Positions 15,622-23,883 of a stretch of DNA of 64,000 nt are shown here, piece by piece; position 1 is the stretch's first letter; each line of letters begins with the position of its first letter. Below the pieces are notes generated by a model, which ran no database searches, was not told where the DNA came from, and saw nothing but the letters and a program-made list of their open reading frames with translations. The position numbers and the translations under genes were made by a program. This stretch comes from Thermaerobacter sp. FW80 (GTDB lineage: Bacteria; Bacillota; Sulfobacillia; Thermaerobacterales; Thermaerobacteraceae), in assembly GCF_004634385.1 (NCBI RefSeq), contig NZ_CP037895.1, positions 1,339,245 to 1,403,244 on the forward strand, written 5' to 3'.

Positions 15622-16352
15622 GGCCGGCTGACGGCCCCCTGCCGCCGGGCCGCGGCGACGCGGGCGACCCGGGGACCGGCGGGGAGGGGGCGCGGCCGGC
15701 CTCCGCGCGGGTCCGCCCCTTGCTGATCGGCCTCACCGGCGGCATCGGCAGCGGCAAGAGCGTCGTCGCGCGCATGCTGGAGGCCCTGGGCGCGGCCGTC
15801 GTCGACGCCGACGCCATCGCCCGCGAGGTGGTGCGGCCGGGCGAGCCCGCCCTGGACCGGGTGGTCCAGGTCTTCGGACCGGCGGTGCTCACCCCCGCCG
15901 GCGAGCTCGACCGGCGCGCCCTGGGTCGCATCGTCTTCCAAGACGAGCGGGCGCGCCAGGAGCTGGAGCGCATCCTGCACCCGGCCATCCACCGGCGGAC
16001 GAGGGAGCGCATCGGCGCCCTGCTGGCCGGCGGGCGCCATCCTGCGGTGGTCTGGGACGTGCCCCTCCTCTTCGAGGTCGGCGCGGAGCACCGGGTGGAC
16101 CAGATCTGGGTGGTCACCGCACCGCGGGAGGTGCGGCTGGCGCGGCTTCGGCGCCGGGATCCCGACCTCTCCGCCGAGGAGCTGGCGCGTCGGATGGCCG
16201 CGCAGTGGCCCCTGGAGGAGAAGGCAGCCCGCGCCCACGTGGTGATCGACAACGGCGGCAAGCTGGAGGCGACCCGCCGGCAGGTGGAGGCGGCGTGGCG
16301 TCGGCACGTGCTGCGGGGCGCGGCGCCGGACGGGGAGGGCGACGGCGCGTGA
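15618..16352 (+). CDS. coaE: Dephospho-CoA kinase
   Basis: 244 residues from the GTG at 15618 (GTGA overlap with the preceding stop). After about 34 disordered residues the kinase starts PLLIGLTGGIGSGKSVVARM, the P-loop; then VVDADAIAREVV, ERILHPAIHRRTRERI and WDVPLLFEVGAEHRVD, all typical of CoaE, and a C-terminal RRRDPDLSAEELARRMAAQW. It phosphorylates the 3' hydroxyl of dephospho-CoA, the last step of coenzyme A synthesis, in the cytoplasm. The next gene again starts within its stop codon. Only the N-terminal extension is unusual. Confidence 0.96.
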   Translation: MRPADGPLPPGRGDAGDPGTGGEGARPASARVRPLLIGLTGGIGSGKSVVARMLEALGAAVVDADAIAREVVRPGEPALDRVVQVFGPAVLTPAGELDRRALGRIVFQDERARQELERILHPAIHRRTRERIGALLAGGRHPAVVWDVPLLFEVGAEHRVDQIWVVTAPREVRLARLRRRDPDLSAEELARRMAAQWPLEEKAARAHVVIDNGGKLEATRRQVEAAWRRHVLRGAAPDGEGDGA

Positions 16353-17131
16353 GCCGCCGGCTGGGCGCGGGGGTGCGGCGCCCCGCCGGGCGGGCGGAGC
16401 CGCCCGCCGTCGGGGATCCCGTCCTGCCGGAGCGGAGTCCCAGCCTCGTGCGGCTGGGCGCGGCCGGCAGCGGAGCGGGCGCAGCGGTGGAGACCGGCGG
16501 GCGATGGGGTCCGCCTGTCGTCCGCCGCGGACGCTGGCTGCCCTGGGGAGCCGCGGGGCTGCTCGGGCTCCTCGCCGTCCTGGCGGCCCTGTATGCCGCC
16601 TATCCCATCCCGATGGCCGACCTCGTCCACCGGGAGGCGGCCGCGTGCGGGCTCGACCCGTTGCTGGTCGCGGCGGTGGTCCGGCGGGAGAGTGGATTCG
16701 AGCCCCGCGCCGTCTCGGAGCGGGGCGCCCGGGGGCTGATGCAGGTCATGCCGGAGACCGGGGCCTGGGTGGCGGGGCGCTTGGGGCTCAGGGGGTATCA
16801 TCCGGACCGGCTCTTCGAGCCGGCGTACAACCTTCGGTTGGGGTGCGCGTACCTCGCCTACCTGCTCGAGCGCTTCGGGGGCGATGCCGTGGCGGCCCTG
16901 GCGGCCTACAACGGCGGGGAGGGGACGGTGGACGACTGGATCGCCCGGGGTCGCTGGCACCCCCGGCGCGGCGCCGAGGCCATCCCCTACCCAGAGACGC
17001 GCCGGTTCGTCACCGGAGTGTTGCGCGACTATCGGGTGTACGTATGGCTGTACCGGCGCCTGCCGGCGCTGTGGCACGCGGTGCGCCAGGCCGGCGCGGC
17101 CGCCGGCCGCGGGCTTGGCGCCGCGGGGTGA
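16349..17131 (+). CDS. Membrane-anchored lytic transglycosylase (Slt type)
   Basis: 260 residues from the GTG at 16349, overlapping coaE by 4 bases. An N-terminal arm of about 65 disordered residues precedes one transmembrane helix (WGAAGLLGLLAVLAALYAAY). The SLT domain begins about residue 95: VAAVVRRESGFEPRAVS with the catalytic glutamate, GARGLMQVMPET, YNLRLGCAYLAYLLERF and VAALAAYNGGEGTVDDWI. The enzyme cleaves glycan strands to 1,6-anhydro ends outside the membrane. The coaE plus transglycosylase order recurs in clostridial-type Firmicutes, to my knowledge. All SLT signature residues are present. Confidence 0.93.
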   Translation: MSRRLGAGVRRPAGRAEPPAVGDPVLPERSPSLVRLGAAGSGAGAAVETGGRWGPPVVRRGRWLPWGAAGLLGLLAVLAALYAAYPIPMADLVHREAAACGLDPLLVAAVVRRESGFEPRAVSERGARGLMQVMPETGAWVAGRLGLRGYHPDRLFEPAYNLRLGCAYLAYLLERFGGDAVAALAAYNGGEGTVDDWIARGRWHPRRGAEAIPYPETRRFVTGVLRDYRVYVWLYRRLPALWHAVRQAGAAAGRGLGAAG

Positions 17132-17146
17132 GGACCCGAAGACGGC

Positions 17147-17175
17147 TTGCGCGCCGCCGGGCAGGGTGCTATATT
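17147..17175 (+). promoter_or_regulatory. Promoter of the tRNA-Leu pair
   Basis: TTGCGC (17147-17152), a 17-base spacer, and an extended -10 TGCTATATT (TATATT at 17170-17175). The predicted start is about 30 bases before the first tRNA. This is the best -35/-10 pair seen in the window. Confidence 0.65.
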
Positions 17176-17212
17176 ACCAGTGCGCGGCCGATCCGAGCGG
17201 CAGCGCATCCAT

Positions 17213-17296
17213 GCCGAAGTGGTGGAACTGGCAGACACGCGGTGTTCAGGGCGCCGTGGGCGTAAGCCCGTGTGGGTTCGAATCCCACCTTCGGCA
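17213..17296 (+). tRNA. tRNA-Leu (anticodon CAG)
   Basis: Acceptor GCCGAAG (17213-17219) pairs with CTTCGGC (17289-17295). The anticodon stem CGGTG/CGCCG encloses TTCAGGG, giving anticodon CAG. A long variable arm (CGTGGGCGTAAGCCCGTG region) marks a class II tRNA, and the T arm is GGGTTCGAATCCC. The 3' CCA is not encoded (ACCG follows). CTG is the most used Leu codon here, fitting this tRNA. Confidence 0.95.
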
Positions 17297-17298
17297 CC

Positions 17299-17331
17299 GG
17301 CGGACAGGGCGTGACGTTCCTGTCCGCCTTT
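17299..17331 (+). terminator. Terminator between the two tRNA genes
   Basis: GGCGGACAGG (17299-17308) pairs with CCTGTCCGCC (17319-17328), followed by TTT. The short T-run suggests partial termination or a processing stem. Confidence 0.55.
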
Positions 17332-17363
17332 CCCGTCCCGCCCCGTCCGTGCGGGCGCGACGT

Positions 17364-17446
17364 GCGAGGGTGCTGGAATTGGCAGACAGGCACGTTTGAG
17401 GGGCGTGTGGGTTTATCCCGTGCGGGTTCGAGTCCCGCCCCTCGCA
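17364..17446 (+). tRNA. tRNA-Leu (anticodon GAG)
   Basis: Acceptor GCGAGGG (17364-17370) pairs with CCCTCGC. The anticodon stem CACGT/GCGTG encloses TTGAGGG, giving anticodon GAG (reads CTC and CTT). A long variable arm and the T arm GGGTTCGAGTCCC are present. The CCA end is not encoded. Confidence 0.94.
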
Positions 17447-17454
17447 CCGGTTCG

Positions 17455-17497
17455 CCGGGCGGCGTGGCCCCGGGCCACGCCGCCCGGCCCGTTTTTT
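17455..17497 (+). terminator. Strong intrinsic terminator after tRNA-Leu
   Basis: CCGGGCGGCGTGGCCC (17455-17470) pairs with 17472-17487, then GGCCCG and six T (17492-17497). A textbook intrinsic terminator. Confidence 0.85.
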
Positions 17498-17539
17498 CAC
17501 GCCGCGGAGCCGATCGCTGGCGGACCCGCCCCGCGCAAG

Positions 17540-17690
17540 GAGCTGCACGCGCCGGGCATGGGGAACCTCCCCCTGGGAGGAATGCGGGCTCGTGCTCGAC
17601 CGGGGCGAGAACGCGGCCCGGGATCTCGCGGCCTTGGTGGCCGCCGTCGCCGGGAGTGGCTCGAGACGACGTGTCAGGCAACGGTAGGCA
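17540..17690 (+). pseudogene. TnpB relic beside the tRNA genes
   Basis: Two pieces of TnpB are readable. At 17540 ELHAPGM resembles the RuvC Glu region of the intact TnpB (EQLHVAGM). From 17577 EECGLVLDRGENAARDLAAL matches its C-terminus (CEECGLVLDRDENAARNLAAL) and continues VAAVAGSGS. The pieces are in different frames, the section between them is deleted, and the third RuvC Asp is Gly. DNA identity to 5225-5310 (reverse) is high over about 80 bases, so both come from the same element family. The insertion is probably old, next to a tRNA gene. Confidence 0.7.
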
Positions 17691-17786
17691 ACCCCTCCCG
17701 GGCAAGGATAAGATCGAGCCGGGGTGCGCTGGAAACGTCGACCAGCACACCCACCGGCAATCCGGATGAGGGCAGGTGAACCCCTG

Positions 17787-18545
17787 GTGCAGCAGCTCTA
17801 CCCCGAGGCGCGCCCCTGGCCCGATCCCCTGACCATCTACGACGACCTGGATCTGCCCGAGGGGCCGCCCCATCGCCCCTACGTGCTGGTGAACATGGTC
17901 ACCACGGTGGACGGCAAGGTGACCATGGGGCGCGGCGCCATCAAGGAGGCCATCGGCAGCAAGGTGGACCACGCCCTGATGGCCCGGCTGCGGGCGCCCG
18001 TCGACGCCGTGCTGCGGGGGGCGGGCACGGTGCGCGCCTACGACGTACCCCCCCGGGTGCCCGACGAGTACGCCGAACGGCGCCAGGCCCGCGGCCTCCC
18101 CGCCCAGCCGCTGCCGGTGGTGATCACCGGCTCGTGCGACCTGCCCCTGGACGCCCGGTTCTTCCGGGACGCTCCGCGCCGTCCCCTGGTCATCACCCGC
18201 CGGGCCGCGCCCGGCGAGCGGATCGAGGCCGTCCGCCGCGTCGCCGACGTGGCCTTCGCGGGGGAGGACCGGGTGCAGATGCGGGCGGCCCTGGCCCTGT
18301 TGCGGGAGCGCTACGGGATCCGGCGCCTCCTCAGCGAGGGCGGTCCGACGGTGAACTTCGCCATGCTGGAGGCCGGCGTGGTGGACGAGCTCTTCTGGAC
18401 CGTGGCGCCGAAGATCGTCGGCTATGCGGAGGACAAGACCATGGTCATGGGGTCCCGGCCCCTGGAGCCGCGGGTCCGCCTGCGCCTGGTCAGCGCCTTC
18501 TTCCACGAGGGCGAGCTCTTCCTCCGCTACCACGTGCTGGACTGA
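17787..18545 (+). CDS. RibD C-terminal domain-type reductase
   Basis: 252 residues. The GTG at 17787 is preferred because AGGTGA lies 7 bases upstream; an ATG at 17766 is in frame. The fold is that of dihydrofolate reductase/RibD-C: RPYVLVNMVTTVDGKVTMGR at the start, LRAPVDAVLRGAGTVRAYD, then the NADPH loop LLSEGGPTVNFAMLEAGVVD and ELFWTVAPKIVG. RibD-C proteins reduce the ribosyl side chain of 5-amino-6-ribosylaminouracil phosphate in riboflavin synthesis, but stand-alone members have many roles. No deaminase domain and no rib genes are nearby, so pathway membership is uncertain. It is convergent with folP. Confidence 0.88.
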   Translation: MQQLYPEARPWPDPLTIYDDLDLPEGPPHRPYVLVNMVTTVDGKVTMGRGAIKEAIGSKVDHALMARLRAPVDAVLRGAGTVRAYDVPPRVPDEYAERRQARGLPAQPLPVVITGSCDLPLDARFFRDAPRRPLVITRRAAPGERIEAVRRVADVAFAGEDRVQMRAALALLRERYGIRRLLSEGGPTVNFAMLEAGVVDELFWTVAPKIVGYAEDKTMVMGSRPLEPRVRLRLVSAFFHEGELFLRYHVLD

Positions 18546-18604
18546 CGCGAGCCCCCGGGGCGGCGGCCGCCGCCGCCCTCGGCGGTGCCAAGGCGGCCCC
18601 GCCT

Positions 18605-20572
18605 TCACGGGGATCCGTGGGGACGTTCCGGCCCCGCCTGCGGTGCCGGGGTCTGACGGCCGGCGGCCCCGTGGGGGTTGGCCGCGTCCGGGTCGGCCGC
18701 CGGCGGGACGGGAAGGCGACCCAGCTCCCGCAGGGGGCGGCGCTGTCGCCCCGTGACGGCGTCGAAGGGCCAGCCGTCCGCCGGCTCGTCCCACCCGCGG
18801 ACTAGGGCGTCGGCCATGCGCGCGGCCCGCGCGTTGGCCCGCACGTCGTGGACCCGCACCATGTCGGCACCGTGGACCACCGCCAGGACGGTGGTGGCCA
18901 GGGTGCCCTCCAGCCGCTGGTGGACGGGCGTCTCGAGGACGTTGCCGATCACGGACGTCCGCGAGGCCCCCAGGAGCACCGGGTAGCCCAGGCTGCGGAA
19001 GGCGCCCAGGTGCTCAAGGATCTCCAGGTTGTGGCGGGTGCGCTTGCCCACGCCGATGCCGGGGTCGACCACGATGGCCTCGGGTCGCACCCCCGCCGCC
19101 AGGGCGCGGTCCACGCCCTCCTGCAGGTAGCGGGCGATGTCCAGCACCACGTCGTCGTACCGCGGCTGCCGCGCCAGGTTGCGGGGGTGTCCCTGCAGGT
19201 GCATGACGACGACCCCTGCCCCGTACCGCGCGCAGACGGCGGCCAGCTCGGGGTCCGCGTGCAGGCCGCTGATGTCGTTGATGATGTGGGCGCCGGCCTG
19301 GAGGGCGGCCTCGGCCACCGGCGCCTTGTAGGTGTCGATGGAGATGGGCACGTCCAGCTCCCGCACCAGGCGCTCGACCACGGGCATCAGCCGGGCCAGC
19401 TCCTCCTCGAGCTCCGGCTTGGAGGCGGCGATGTTGGCGCTCTCGGCGCCCACGTCGATGAGGTCGGCCCCCTCGGCCACCATCTCCAGCGCGCGCCGCA
19501 CCGCCCGATCGGGCGCGTCGTAGCGGCCGCCGTCGGAGAAGGAGTCGGGGGTGACGTTGAGCACGCCCATGATCAGGGTGCGCCGCCCGAACACCAAGCT
19601 GCGCCCGCGGAAGTCGACCCGTCGCGGGACGCGGGCCAGGGGCACCTCGCCGGCCGCCCGCAGGGCGGCGGCCACCGCCGCGGACCAACCGGCGCCGTCG
19701 CGGCGGCCCGTGGGCCCGGCGAGCCCTTCCGGGGGAGGCGCCGGCGACGCGAAGGGCAGGGCACGAAGAGCCCGCGCCAGGGCGCGACCGGCTCCCTCCG
19801 CCCCGGAGGGCGGAGGCGGGCCGTCGGCGCGGCCGTCGCCGGCACCCCCGGCCGGCAGCTCGCCCGTCGGGCGGGACGAACCGGCCTGCAGGGGCCGGCT
19901 GGGCGGAGACCCCGCCAGGACCCAGCGACCGGCCAGCTCCCACAGCGCGGCGACGGCACCGGCCACCAGCAGGCTCGTCGCGCCGGCGTAGGGCCGCCAG
20001 GTGGCGAAGCCCGTCCGCGCCGCCGCGTCGTGGGCCAGGCGGCGGGCCAGGTCCGGCGGCAAGGGGGCGATCTCGAAGACGTGGTGCCAGCGGCCGTGGA
20101 GGGCGACGGCACCGGGCCAGCCGACCCGCACGAGGCGGGCGGCGACGTCGCCCGCGTGCCACGGTCCGCGGTGGACGGCCACGACGGGGGTCGAGCGGGG
20201 AGAGGACGGCATGGTCGGAACGCCTCCTCGCGCACAGGGGCGCCGCGGGACGACGCCCTGCTCCCGGTCCACCGGGAGGGGGGCCGCGCCGTGCCCCAGG
20301 GTCGCCGGCGCCAGCTCCGCCCACGCCCGTTCCGCCAGGGGTCCCCACAGGTCGTAGTGCGGGATGCGACCGTGGCGGCAGATGCCCCGGGCCGGCAGGC
20401 CGAAGCGGGTTCCCCACGCGGCCAGCCGGCGTTCGTCGGCGCAGAGGACCTTGACCAGGTAGGGCGCCACCTGGCCGCCGGGCACCGGACGGTGCCAGGG
20501 CTGGCGCAGCACCGCCAGCTGGCCGCGACGGGCCCGCTCCAGGGCGCGACGCCACTGTTCGACCAGGCGCAC
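18605..20572 (-). CDS. folP: Dihydropteroate synthase with long N-terminal extension
   Basis: 655 residues if the GTG at 20572 (GGAG upstream) is used. An in-frame ATG at 20212 with GAGGAGG would give 535 residues. The C-terminal third is DHPS: RTLIMGVLNVTPDSFSDGGR, VAEGADLIDVGAESA, VPISIDTYKAPVAEAALQAG, IINDISGLHAD, VVVMHLQGHPRN, VVDPGIGVGKRTRHNLEIL and MVRVHDVRANARAARMADAL. The enzyme joins p-aminobenzoate to the pterin diphosphate in folate synthesis. Upstream are an accessory domain seen in many clostridial DHPS, a Gly/Ala/Pro-rich linker, and a first domain of about 110 residues (LVKVLCADERRLAAWG, GRIPHYDLWGPLAERA) that resembles DUF4031-type proteins. The asserted start decides whether that domain is part of the enzyme. 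Confidence 0.9.
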   Translation of the reverse strand: MRLVEQWRRALERARRGQLAVLRQPWHRPVPGGQVAPYLVKVLCADERRLAAWGTRFGLPARGICRHGRIPHYDLWGPLAERAWAELAPATLGHGAAPLPVDREQGVVPRRPCARGGVPTMPSSPRSTPVVAVHRGPWHAGDVAARLVRVGWPGAVALHGRWHHVFEIAPLPPDLARRLAHDAAARTGFATWRPYAGATSLLVAGAVAALWELAGRWVLAGSPPSRPLQAGSSRPTGELPAGGAGDGRADGPPPPSGAEGAGRALARALRALPFASPAPPPEGLAGPTGRRDGAGWSAAVAAALRAAGEVPLARVPRRVDFRGRSLVFGRRTLIMGVLNVTPDSFSDGGRYDAPDRAVRRALEMVAEGADLIDVGAESANIAASKPELEEELARLMPVVERLVRELDVPISIDTYKAPVAEAALQAGAHIINDISGLHADPELAAVCARYGAGVVVMHLQGHPRNLARQPRYDDVVLDIARYLQEGVDRALAAGVRPEAIVVDPGIGVGKRTRHNLEILEHLGAFRSLGYPVLLGASRTSVIGNVLETPVHQRLEGTLATTVLAVVHGADMVRVHDVRANARAARMADALVRGWDEPADGWPFDAVTGRQRRPLRELGRLPVPPAADPDAANPHGAAGRQTPAPQAGPERPHGSP

Positions 20573-20695
20573 GGGCGATGCTCCTCGGACGAACCGGCCG
20601 GGCGCTGACCCGTCCGGCCGGCGGTGGGGCCCACCGGCATGGGCAGGGACCTCGCCGGTGGCGCTCGCCCCCATCATAGCAAGGAGGTGACCTCC

Positions 20696-21439
20696 ATGCG
20701 GCTCCAGGACGAGGTGGCCGTGGTGACGGGCGCCGGCCGCGGCATCGGCTGTGCGGTGGCGCTGCGCCTGGCCGCGGAGGGAGCGGCCGTCGGCGTGCTG
20801 GACGTCGACGCCGCGGCCGCCGAGGCGACGACGGCGGCCATCCGCCGGCAGGGAGGCCGGGCGGTGGCGCTGGCGGCCGACGTGGCCGACAGCCCGGCCG
20901 TGGCCCGGGCCATGGCCCGGGTGGCCGAGGAGCTCGGCCCGCCGACCATCCTGATCAACAACGCGGGCATCGGCGGGTTCGTCCCCCTGGATCACCCGGA
21001 GGCCGAGGCCACCTGGCACCGCGTGCTGGCGGTCGACCTCACCGGGGCCTATCTCTGCGCGCGCCATGCGGTGCCCTACATGAAGCGGGCCGGCCGGGGC
21101 GCCATCGTCCAGATCGCCTCGACGCGGGCGCTAATGTCCGAGCCCGACGGCGAGCCGTACGCCGCCGCCAAGGGCGGGCTGCTGGCGCTCACCCATGCCC
21201 TGGCCATCAGCCTGGGACGCTACGGGATCCGCGTCAACGCCGTCAGCCCGGGGTGGATCGACACCGGTCACGAGCCCGTGACCGAGGCGGACCACGCCCA
21301 GCACCCGGTCGGCCGGGTCGGCCGCCCCGAGGACGTGGCCGCAGCCTGCGCCTTCCTGGTCTCGCCCGAAGCCGGGTTCATCACCGGCCAGAACCTGGTG
21401 GTCGACGGCGGCATGACCGTCAAGATGATCTACGCGTGA
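20696..21439 (+). CDS. Short-chain dehydrogenase/reductase (SDR)
   Basis: 247 residues. The ATG at 20696 follows an ideal AAGGAGGTGA site, the best in the window. Classical SDR features: VVTGAGRGIGCAVALRLA for cofactor binding, DVADSPAVARAM, INNAGIGGFVPL, the catalytic Ser in IASTRALMSE, the YAAAKGG (Tyr-x3-Lys) pair, IRVNAVSPGWIDTG and FITGQNLVVDGGMT. Asp at the end of strand 2 (VGVLDVDAAAAE) suggests NAD preference. Glucose or 3-hydroxy-substrate dehydrogenases look like this, and the substrate cannot be decided. It is divergent from folP and convergent with the GH18 gene. Confidence 0.93.
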   Translation: MRLQDEVAVVTGAGRGIGCAVALRLAAEGAAVGVLDVDAAAAEATTAAIRRQGGRAVALAADVADSPAVARAMARVAEELGPPTILINNAGIGGFVPLDHPEAEATWHRVLAVDLTGAYLCARHAVPYMKRAGRGAIVQIASTRALMSEPDGEPYAAAKGGLLALTHALAISLGRYGIRVNAVSPGWIDTGHEPVTEADHAQHPVGRVGRPEDVAAACAFLVSPEAGFITGQNLVVDGGMTVKMIYA

Positions 21440-21499
21440 GCCCCGGTCCGTCGCGGCGGCCGCCGGACGCGGCGGGGCCCCGGGGAGCGGCCGGCGGCC

Positions 21500-22714
21500 T
21501 CAACTCAGGCGGCGTGCGATCTCGCGCCAGCCGGCGGGGTCTTCCATGCCCAGCCGCCAGATGGCGACGCCCCGGACCCGGTGCCGGCGGACCAGATCCA
21601 GCTTCTCCGCCCAGCTGCGGCCGTTCTCGAAGTAGACCGCGTGGCTCGAGCCGTCGTCGCCGGTGTAGGTGAAGAAGGGCACGCGGGCGCGGTCGTCCCA
21701 CCGCACCTCGACGCCGCGCTCGCGGGCGAGCCGCACCGCCTGGGCGTGGTCGAGGTAGCGGGGCAGTCCGTCCCCACCCCAGTCGAACCCGAAGGCGCCC
21801 AGCCCCACGATCACCTTCTCTCGGGGTACGTGGCGCAGGGCGTAGCGGACCATGCGGTCGACGTAGTCCAGGGACGCCAGGGGGCCCGGCGGCGTGTCGG
21901 CGCGGTGCTCGGAGTAGGTCATCAGGATGAAGAAGTCCACGGCGCGGCCGAGGGCGGCGTAGTCGTAGGCGCCGGCGTTGGGATCGGTGGGGTCGTCCCG
22001 GTCCCGGGGGAAGACGGCGATGCTCAGCAGCTTCCCCTCCGGCAGCGCCTCCCGCACCTTGCGCACGAAGGCCGTCAGTCGGGGGCGCTCTTCGGGCGGC
22101 ACGGTCTCCAGGTCCAGGTGGACGCCGTCGTAGCCCTCCTGCCGCATCAGGTCCAGCATGCCGCGGATGGCCCGGTCCTGGGCCCGGGGATCGCGGAGGA
22201 ACCGGCGTGCGGTGGCGGCGCTGCGGTCGCCCGAGCCGTAGAGCAGGTTGTGGAGGATGAGCTCGACCTTGAGCCCGCGCCGGTGGGCGTCGGCGATCAC
22301 CTGGCGGCGCCGCGGGGGCGGGGGCGCCCCGTAGGCCTCGATGGTGCCGTCGCCGGACTCCGCCAGTCGGAACCAGAAGGGTACGACGACGTCCAGGTCC
22401 CGGGCGTGACGGACCATGGTCGCGAAGGAGCCCGGCAGCCCGGCCTCCGGCTCGGGCTCGGTGTAGAAGCCGTACACCACCGGGTCGTTGCCGACGATGC
22501 CGGCGGCCCGGTTGGACGGCGGGCTGGGGCGCTGGCCGTCGCCCGGCTTGGCCGGGGGGCGGGCGGCGGGCCCGCCGGCGCAGGCGCCGAGGAAGAGGGC
22601 CGCGCCGAGGGCGAGGGCGACGAGCCGGATGACCGACGGCCGCCTCCGGGCCCGGCGGCCGCGTCCCGGGCGGCAAGAGGGGCGTTCGGGGCACTGCGGG
22701 GGCAGGGTGGTCAC
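21500..22714 (-). CDS. Glycoside hydrolase family 18-like lipoprotein
   Basis: 404 residues, GTG start at 22714 with GGAGGG 7 bases upstream. The signal peptide ends in a lipobox (LFLGACAGG), so the protein should be lipid-anchored outside the membrane. The barrel contains VVYGFYTEPEPEAGLPG, LKVELILHNLLYGSGD, and the GH18 active-site strand GYDGVHLDLETV (D-x-x-D-x-D-x-E type with catalytic Glu), DFFILMTYSEHR, KVIVGLGAFGFDW and a final VRGVAIWRLGMED. Such YaaH/CotE-like enzymes act on N-acetylglucosaminyl bonds of the spore cortex or wall. Its start lies 23 bases past the stop of the amidase gene, so the two form a wall-hydrolase operon. Confidence 0.9.
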   Translation of the reverse strand: MTTLPPQCPERPSCRPGRGRRARRRPSVIRLVALALGAALFLGACAGGPAARPPAKPGDGQRPSPPSNRAAGIVGNDPVVYGFYTEPEPEAGLPGSFATMVRHARDLDVVVPFWFRLAESGDGTIEAYGAPPPPRRRQVIADAHRRGLKVELILHNLLYGSGDRSAATARRFLRDPRAQDRAIRGMLDLMRQEGYDGVHLDLETVPPEERPRLTAFVRKVREALPEGKLLSIAVFPRDRDDPTDPNAGAYDYAALGRAVDFFILMTYSEHRADTPPGPLASLDYVDRMVRYALRHVPREKVIVGLGAFGFDWGGDGLPRYLDHAQAVRLARERGVEVRWDDRARVPFFTYTGDDGSSHAVYFENGRSWAEKLDLVRRHRVRGVAIWRLGMEDPAGWREIARRLS

Positions 22715-22737
22715 GGTTCATCCCTCCGCCCGCAGTG

Positions 22738-23655
22738 TCACCGACGGCATCGGCGACCATGCGCCCGCCCGTCCGGCGGCGCCGGAGGGGGCCGGCGGGG
22801 CGCGGGGCCCGGTGCCGGGCCGCCCGGGGCGGTGCGAGCCCGGGCCGGAGGCAGACCGGTGCCGCCGGGGGTGCTACGACCGCGGATGCCCAGCTCCGCC
22901 AGGCCGCGGACCAGGCCGTCGACGGCCGCGGCGGCCAGCGCCCGGCGGCCCTCCGGGCTCGTGAGCACGGCGCGGTCCGCCGGGTTGGTCAGGAACCCGA
23001 ACTCCACCAGGATCGCCGGGCGCCCGGCCCGCGCGAGCAGGAAGAAGTCCGCGGGCAGCGCTTCGTTGCGGGCGGCCGGCGGGAAGGCGGCGTTGAGCCG
23101 CGCCTGCACGGCCCGGGCCAGGCGACGGCTGGGTTCGTCCCCCACCTGGTAGAACACGATGGGGCCGCGCAAGCGCGGGTCCCGGGCGGCGTTGACGTGC
23201 AGGCTCACCAGCGCGGCCGCCTGGGCGTCGCGGGCGATGCGCAGGCGTTCCTGCAGGTCGCGGCGCACGCTGGCGTCGTCGTCACCGGGGGCCAGGGCGT
23301 AGTCGCCGGTGCGGGTCAGCACCGTCCGGAACCCCGAGGCCTCGAGGAGGGGCGTCATCGCCCGCGCGAGCTCCAGGGTCAGGTGCTTCTCCAGGATGCG
23401 GCCGTCCAGGTGGGTGCCGCCGTCGATCCCGCCGTGGCCCGGATCGAGGACGATGACCGGCGCCCCCCTCGGGCCCTGGGAGGGGGGCGGCGTCTGGGCC
23501 CGCTGGCTCGACGCGATCAGGACCAGGGCCACCGCCGCCACCAGCAGGGCGAGTCGTCCCCCGGCGGCCGATCCTGGCGAGGCGTTCCCCGGCACCGCTC
23601 TCCCCCCGCGGGCGACGCGCCTGCCCGGCGATCCCGCCATCGACGATCCCGCCAT
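22738..23655 (-). CDS. N-acetylmuramoyl-L-alanine amidase (Amidase_3, CwlD-like)
   Basis: 305 residues from the ATG at 23655; in-frame ATGs at 23700 and 23640 are alternatives and none has a clear ribosome site. A hydrophobic segment (LALLVAAVALVLIAS) forms a signal anchor. The catalytic domain shows VIVLDPGHGGIDGG (zinc His), LEKHLTLELARAM (zinc Glu), AAALVSLHVNAARDP (zinc His) and ILVEFGFLTNPADRAVL (catalytic Glu). It should cleave the muramoyl-alanine bond; CwlD proteins of this size prepare cortex muramic lactam. The C-terminal 50 residues are Pro/Arg-rich. It is upstream of, and probably co-transcribed with, the GH18 lipoprotein. Confidence 0.92.
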   Translation of the reverse strand: MAGSSMAGSPGRRVARGGRAVPGNASPGSAAGGRLALLVAAVALVLIASSQRAQTPPPSQGPRGAPVIVLDPGHGGIDGGTHLDGRILEKHLTLELARAMTPLLEASGFRTVLTRTGDYALAPGDDDASVRRDLQERLRIARDAQAAALVSLHVNAARDPRLRGPIVFYQVGDEPSRRLARAVQARLNAAFPPAARNEALPADFFLLARAGRPAILVEFGFLTNPADRAVLTSPEGRRALAAAAVDGLVRGLAELGIRGRSTPGGTGLPPARARTAPGGPAPGPAPRRPPPAPPDGRAHGRRCRR

Positions 23656-23883
23656 CGATGTATGCCGCGGCGGGTTGGGTCTTGTCGCGCTGGTCGGCAT
23701 TCCCGCGCCGCGGTGGCAGGAGGAACGCCGGGGCCGCAGCGGGAAGTCGATGTGGGATGCGCGACCGCGAGCCCAGGGGCCGTTTCGGGCCGCCAACCCA
23801 GGGGCCCAGCGGCCGCCGGGGGCGGCCAACCCAGGGGCCGCGGCACCGTCGCCCGGCCAGGGGTCCGGGAAGGGGTGGGACGG

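Noticed and set aside
18556-18600. Intrinsic terminator between the RibD-C gene and folP
   Set aside because: GGCGGCGGCCGCCGCC can self-pair but the stretch is simple GGC/GCC repetition and lacks a U-tract; too weak to call.
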